Source: Antedon mediterranea | Lineage: Eukaryota; Echinodermata; Crinoidea; Comatulida; Antedonidae | Direction of reading: 5' to 3' | Assembly: GCF_964355755.1 (NCBI RefSeq) | Contig: NC_092678.1 | Location: 3,670,922-3,734,921 of the forward strand | Length of the DNA stretch: 64,000 nt | Shown: piece after piece, positions 61,097 to 64,000 of the stretch | Numbering within the stretch: the first letter of the stretch is position 1 | Layout: each line of letters begins with the position of its first letter | The notes under the pieces: generated by a model | The model's input: only the letters and a program-made list of their open reading frames with translations | Database searches by the model: none | What the model was told of the DNA's origin: nothing | Translations under genes and position numbers: made by a program

Positions 61097-62098
61097 TTTT
61101 TGTAGCAACATTTGTAAATAAGAAAGTGCTCTATGATATAACTGAGCTCCGAATTAATGAGAAAACTATTTGTTTGCATTGTTCATGGTTTTGAACTTAA
61201 GGAATAAAACTATTACAAATTAATTTCTTTTCTAATCTGTCAATTATGGGAGTTTCAGACAAGGCGTACAAACAACAAAGATTTTACCCTAAATGTCAAA
61301 ACTTAAGTTCTGTTGAAATCCCACCTCAAACACACCTAAATTTAATAAAATTAATAAATTATAAAATCTAATTTTTGAAATACTACAAAGAAGTAAACCG
61401 TCTCTCTAGGCTTTTCCAGTTTAGTTTTCTTTTCATCTTGGTAATGTGCCAAAACTTAGCAATTAGAAAATATAGTACTATAAAATACAATAATATAAAT
61501 ATTCCATTTGCTTTTAATTATGTTATTAAAAGTACAAAGGTGGATTGAAATTGAAAACAAACTTAATGTTTAATGTGAAATTCAGCATGGAAAGTATTAT
61601 TTTTAGGAAATTTAATAATGAGAATAATTACTACAAATGGGATAAACCCGTCTATAAAACTTACAGTTTTGAGGCTTTTTGATAATTTCATAACCCTATA
61701 AAGTCATTCTACTCAAACTTTAGTTGACAAATGTAATACTTTTCTTTTTCTTATATTCATCAAAAAAGTTATACATTAAAAAAAAATGTAGGCCTACTAG
61801 AACTATTTAATATTATTTTTAAACAAATCTGTTGCACATTTTTAAATAAACAAAATTAGCCAATAAGAAACAATGTAGTGTAATAATAAGTAAACAACCA
61901 ATAAGGAACAAGTTTCCTTTCCAAAAAGAAAAGTAACTTCTTAAAAAACTTTCGTTAAAGACCCCTTCCCTGCAATTTTGGACGTTTTTTGGAAAATTAT
62001 ACATATATATCACTTTAAAAACATTAAACCATGTCATTTCTTGTCTTAAATGTACGTTTTATGGTAAATTATGATAAAAAGTGAGAAACAATGCACTA
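61097..62098. other. AT-rich non-coding DNA
   Basis: No supported exon or element end was seen. A TAGGCCTA word lies at 61789. Confidence 0.55.
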
Positions 62099-62480
62099 CC
62101 TAAGTAGCTCGCGGCGATCGACCTCTCGTGGACGGTCTTAGGCCTAGCCTAGCTAGGCTTAGTTTTGTAGGCCTAGCTGGTAAACATTGGTAACGTACGA
62201 ACATCGTACGCGAGCTATATACCTAGCCTGACGTTGTATAGTTGCTGCATTAATTGTCTTTCTATTTTTGCCAGACTCCGTTGATACAAATTGGGGAAAA
62301 CCCGGTATTTTCGCTGAAAAGTTAGGAGTCTTCCATTTGTTTTGGCCTCACGATCGATCGAAAAGTGGGCGAATTACAGGTGAAAAACAAAAATATCAAT
62401 CCGCGCGCAATGCATTTTGGGATTTATAGCGGGCCGCTATAATTATTAAAATCGACTTATTTTTCACATTTTTAACCGTT
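62099..62480. promoter_or_regulatory. CpG-rich island with a ZNF143-like site, candidate promoter
   Basis: This is the strongest CpG concentration outside the repeats: GCTCGCGGCGATCG, CGTACGCGAGC, CGATCGATCG, CCGCGCGC and GCGGGCCGC. At 62412-62429, GCATTTTGGGATTTATAG closely matches the reverse of the ZNF143/Staf promoter element (TACTACAATTCCCAGAATGC). Two TAGGCCTA words and a short CCTAGCCTAGCTAGG palindrome lie at 62139-62175. No first exon is recognised on either side, so the direction is unknown. A conserved promoter of a neighbouring or nested gene is an inference. Confidence 0.35.
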
Positions 62481-64000
62481 TAAAGACGAAAAAAGTTATC
62501 GCAATAGGACCATGTAGTATTATTTTTACATTAAATATAGTTTATGATCTTAAATTAGATCTAAAAAACGTAGGGAATGGGGCTTTAACAGCCAATGAGA
62601 TTATACTATAGTATTCCAATGAACCAATCAGAGAGAGTCCTAATCAATCAAATAAACAATCTTATTTTGACAGATTATTGTAGAAAAAACAAACTACAGT
62701 ATTGTAATAAATAACCATTAAAGAGCCATTTTAAATATAGGAAGTAATTAATTCAGTGATTAAGAAGGATTTGCTGTTTTTGACATGTCTAGCCCTGGAA
62801 TGGCTGGAATGCTAAAACTTGTCAAAGAACAGGCAACTGGGACAGGAAGTGCAATTTCATCCCTGTTCCTTATAAGGAAATATGACAGAGAAGAGTGCAA
62901 CAGGTTATGATGAAGAGAGATGAAAGAATTACTGTAATAAAAAGTTTGGTCTAAAAGCATGCAGTAACAGTAATATTATACAAAGTTATTTTAATTCTCT
63001 TGAAGAGGCAATTCCTTTACTCAACTTGCATTAAAAAAACATACAAATATAAAGAACATGTTTTTTATTACATGGAATATATATGGTATTTCTAGAAATT
63101 TAAACTTTCAATAAAGGAACATTATTTAGTACCTTTATGTGTAGTGTTATTCGTTTCTGGTATCATTTTAAGTTTAATTTTTCAAGTTTTAAATGGGTGT
63201 CAAGCGGGCAATATGTGAAATACCTGCCCAGGTCATGTCCTGGTTACACCCACCCTCCTAAGCCCTTTTATATTCCATAGTACAAAAGAGTGGATGGTAC
63301 ACATTTATAAAGATGATGTCAAGCCCGTCATGGTATTGGAATCAACAATAATGTGTGTCTACTCTATAAACTATTTGTGGAATTTCAAAAGAATTCAAAG
63401 GCTATGCCCAGGGTTTTCACACCTAAAGTAGAGGATTTAAAATTGAGGTAATTCTCAAGAGTTACACAGTGTCTGGAATTTGAGGAATGTTAATGTTATT
63501 CTTAATAAAAGTAAGCCTGACAATTGGTAAAATCACTACAAAAACTATATGGTGTAAAGCTTGGTTAATAATGCAAACTTATTTGCTAACTGCTTTTAAT
63601 TCTCATTAAAGTTGGTATTTTCGTGTGTAAAATGGAAACAAACCGAAGTACAAAAACATGTTGTACAGCATACATTTGAACTGGGCAATAACTGGGACAA
63701 TGTTCACAATGTGGATTATTCCCGAAGGAAAGTTGTTACTAGCAGCCTATGAATGAAGTAACATAAAACGTCATTGCAGTTTAATTTTACATTTATCATC
63801 AACATGAGAGAACTGATCCGTTGGGAGTTGACCAACGTAAGTGTACTGGCTTGTTATGGATGAGGCAATAGCAAATTAAACATGCTAATATTACTAATAA
63901 TAGTATTTTACAAATGAAATTTAATAAATAGGTATTTATTTTAAATATAACTACATAAAAGAGTGGTAAATTAATCATGTACATGAATTCGGTGATGGAA
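62481..64000. other. Non-coding DNA to the window edge
   Basis: A 42-codon plus-strand frame (62787-62909) and the overlapping minus frame 62960-62760 show no family. If the 62.1-62.5 kb island is a promoter, a downstream exon could lie here, but none is recognised. Confidence 0.4.

Noticed and set aside
1-64000. Prokaryotic-type features (operons, ribosome binding sites, CRISPR arrays, integrons)
   Set aside because: Spliced genes, SINE/LINE content and AT-rich introns show eukaryotic nuclear DNA; no regularly spaced direct repeats with unique spacers were seen.

Overview
This is AT-rich (roughly two-thirds A+T), intron- and repeat-dominated animal nuclear DNA. Coding sequence sits in short, spliced exons with GT-AG borders. 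The rest is decayed non-LTR retrotransposons, tRNA-derived SINE-like units, rolling-circle-like and cut-and-paste element remnants, minisatellites and microsatellites. Gene content and protein style suggest a marine invertebrate, perhaps an echinoderm; that placement is inference and no species is named.

Two host genes are recognised with high confidence. On the minus strand, three consecutive exons of a synapsin gene lie at 7747-7809, 7445-7587 and 2290-2364. They encode the conserved ATP-grasp-like C domain, in frame across both introns. The gene continues past the left edge of the window. Its upstream exons were not found and probably lie beyond the right edge. On the plus strand, a complete four-exon gene for a tissue inhibitor of metalloproteinases (TIMP) lies at 13088-15439, with a possible poly(A) signal at 16231. 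It is upstream of synapsin exon 7747-7809 in transcription order and on the opposite strand, so it appears to be nested in a synapsin intron. The same TIMP-in-synapsin nesting is known in vertebrates and Drosophila, so the locus looks like a deeply conserved nested pair.

Layout: 1-1740 is the remnant of a CR1/L2-like LINE (minus). 2290-7809 holds the synapsin exons with one 5.1 kb and one 159 bp intron. 7810-13087 is intron with a SINE-like unit and a diverged tandem repeat. 13088-16255 is TIMP. From about 16.3 kb to 64 kb no host gene was recognised. That stretch contains LINE 3' ends (19.5-20.3, 25.1, 27.8-28.3 and 42.6 kb), two copies in opposite orientation of a ~1.5 kb Helitron-like element (21.3-22.8 and 43.8-45.4 kb) with a solo end at 38.2 kb, and three copies of a Penelope-like-terminus-type repeat (26.9, 28.5 and 60.9 kb). 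It also contains three copies of a hairpin-ended repeat (32.9, 50.6 and 55.2 kb), an ~84 bp minisatellite (46.8-47.7 kb), a 1.6 kb terminal-inverted-repeat element with a nested TA-flanked MITE (48.9-50.5 kb), and a CpG-rich promoter-like island (62.1-62.5 kb).

A few exon-like open frames with splice sites (5027-5170 plus; 6061-6288, 16941-17114 and 41164-41272 minus) could not be assigned to a family and are listed at low confidence. All similarity statements come from reading translations by eye; no database search was run.
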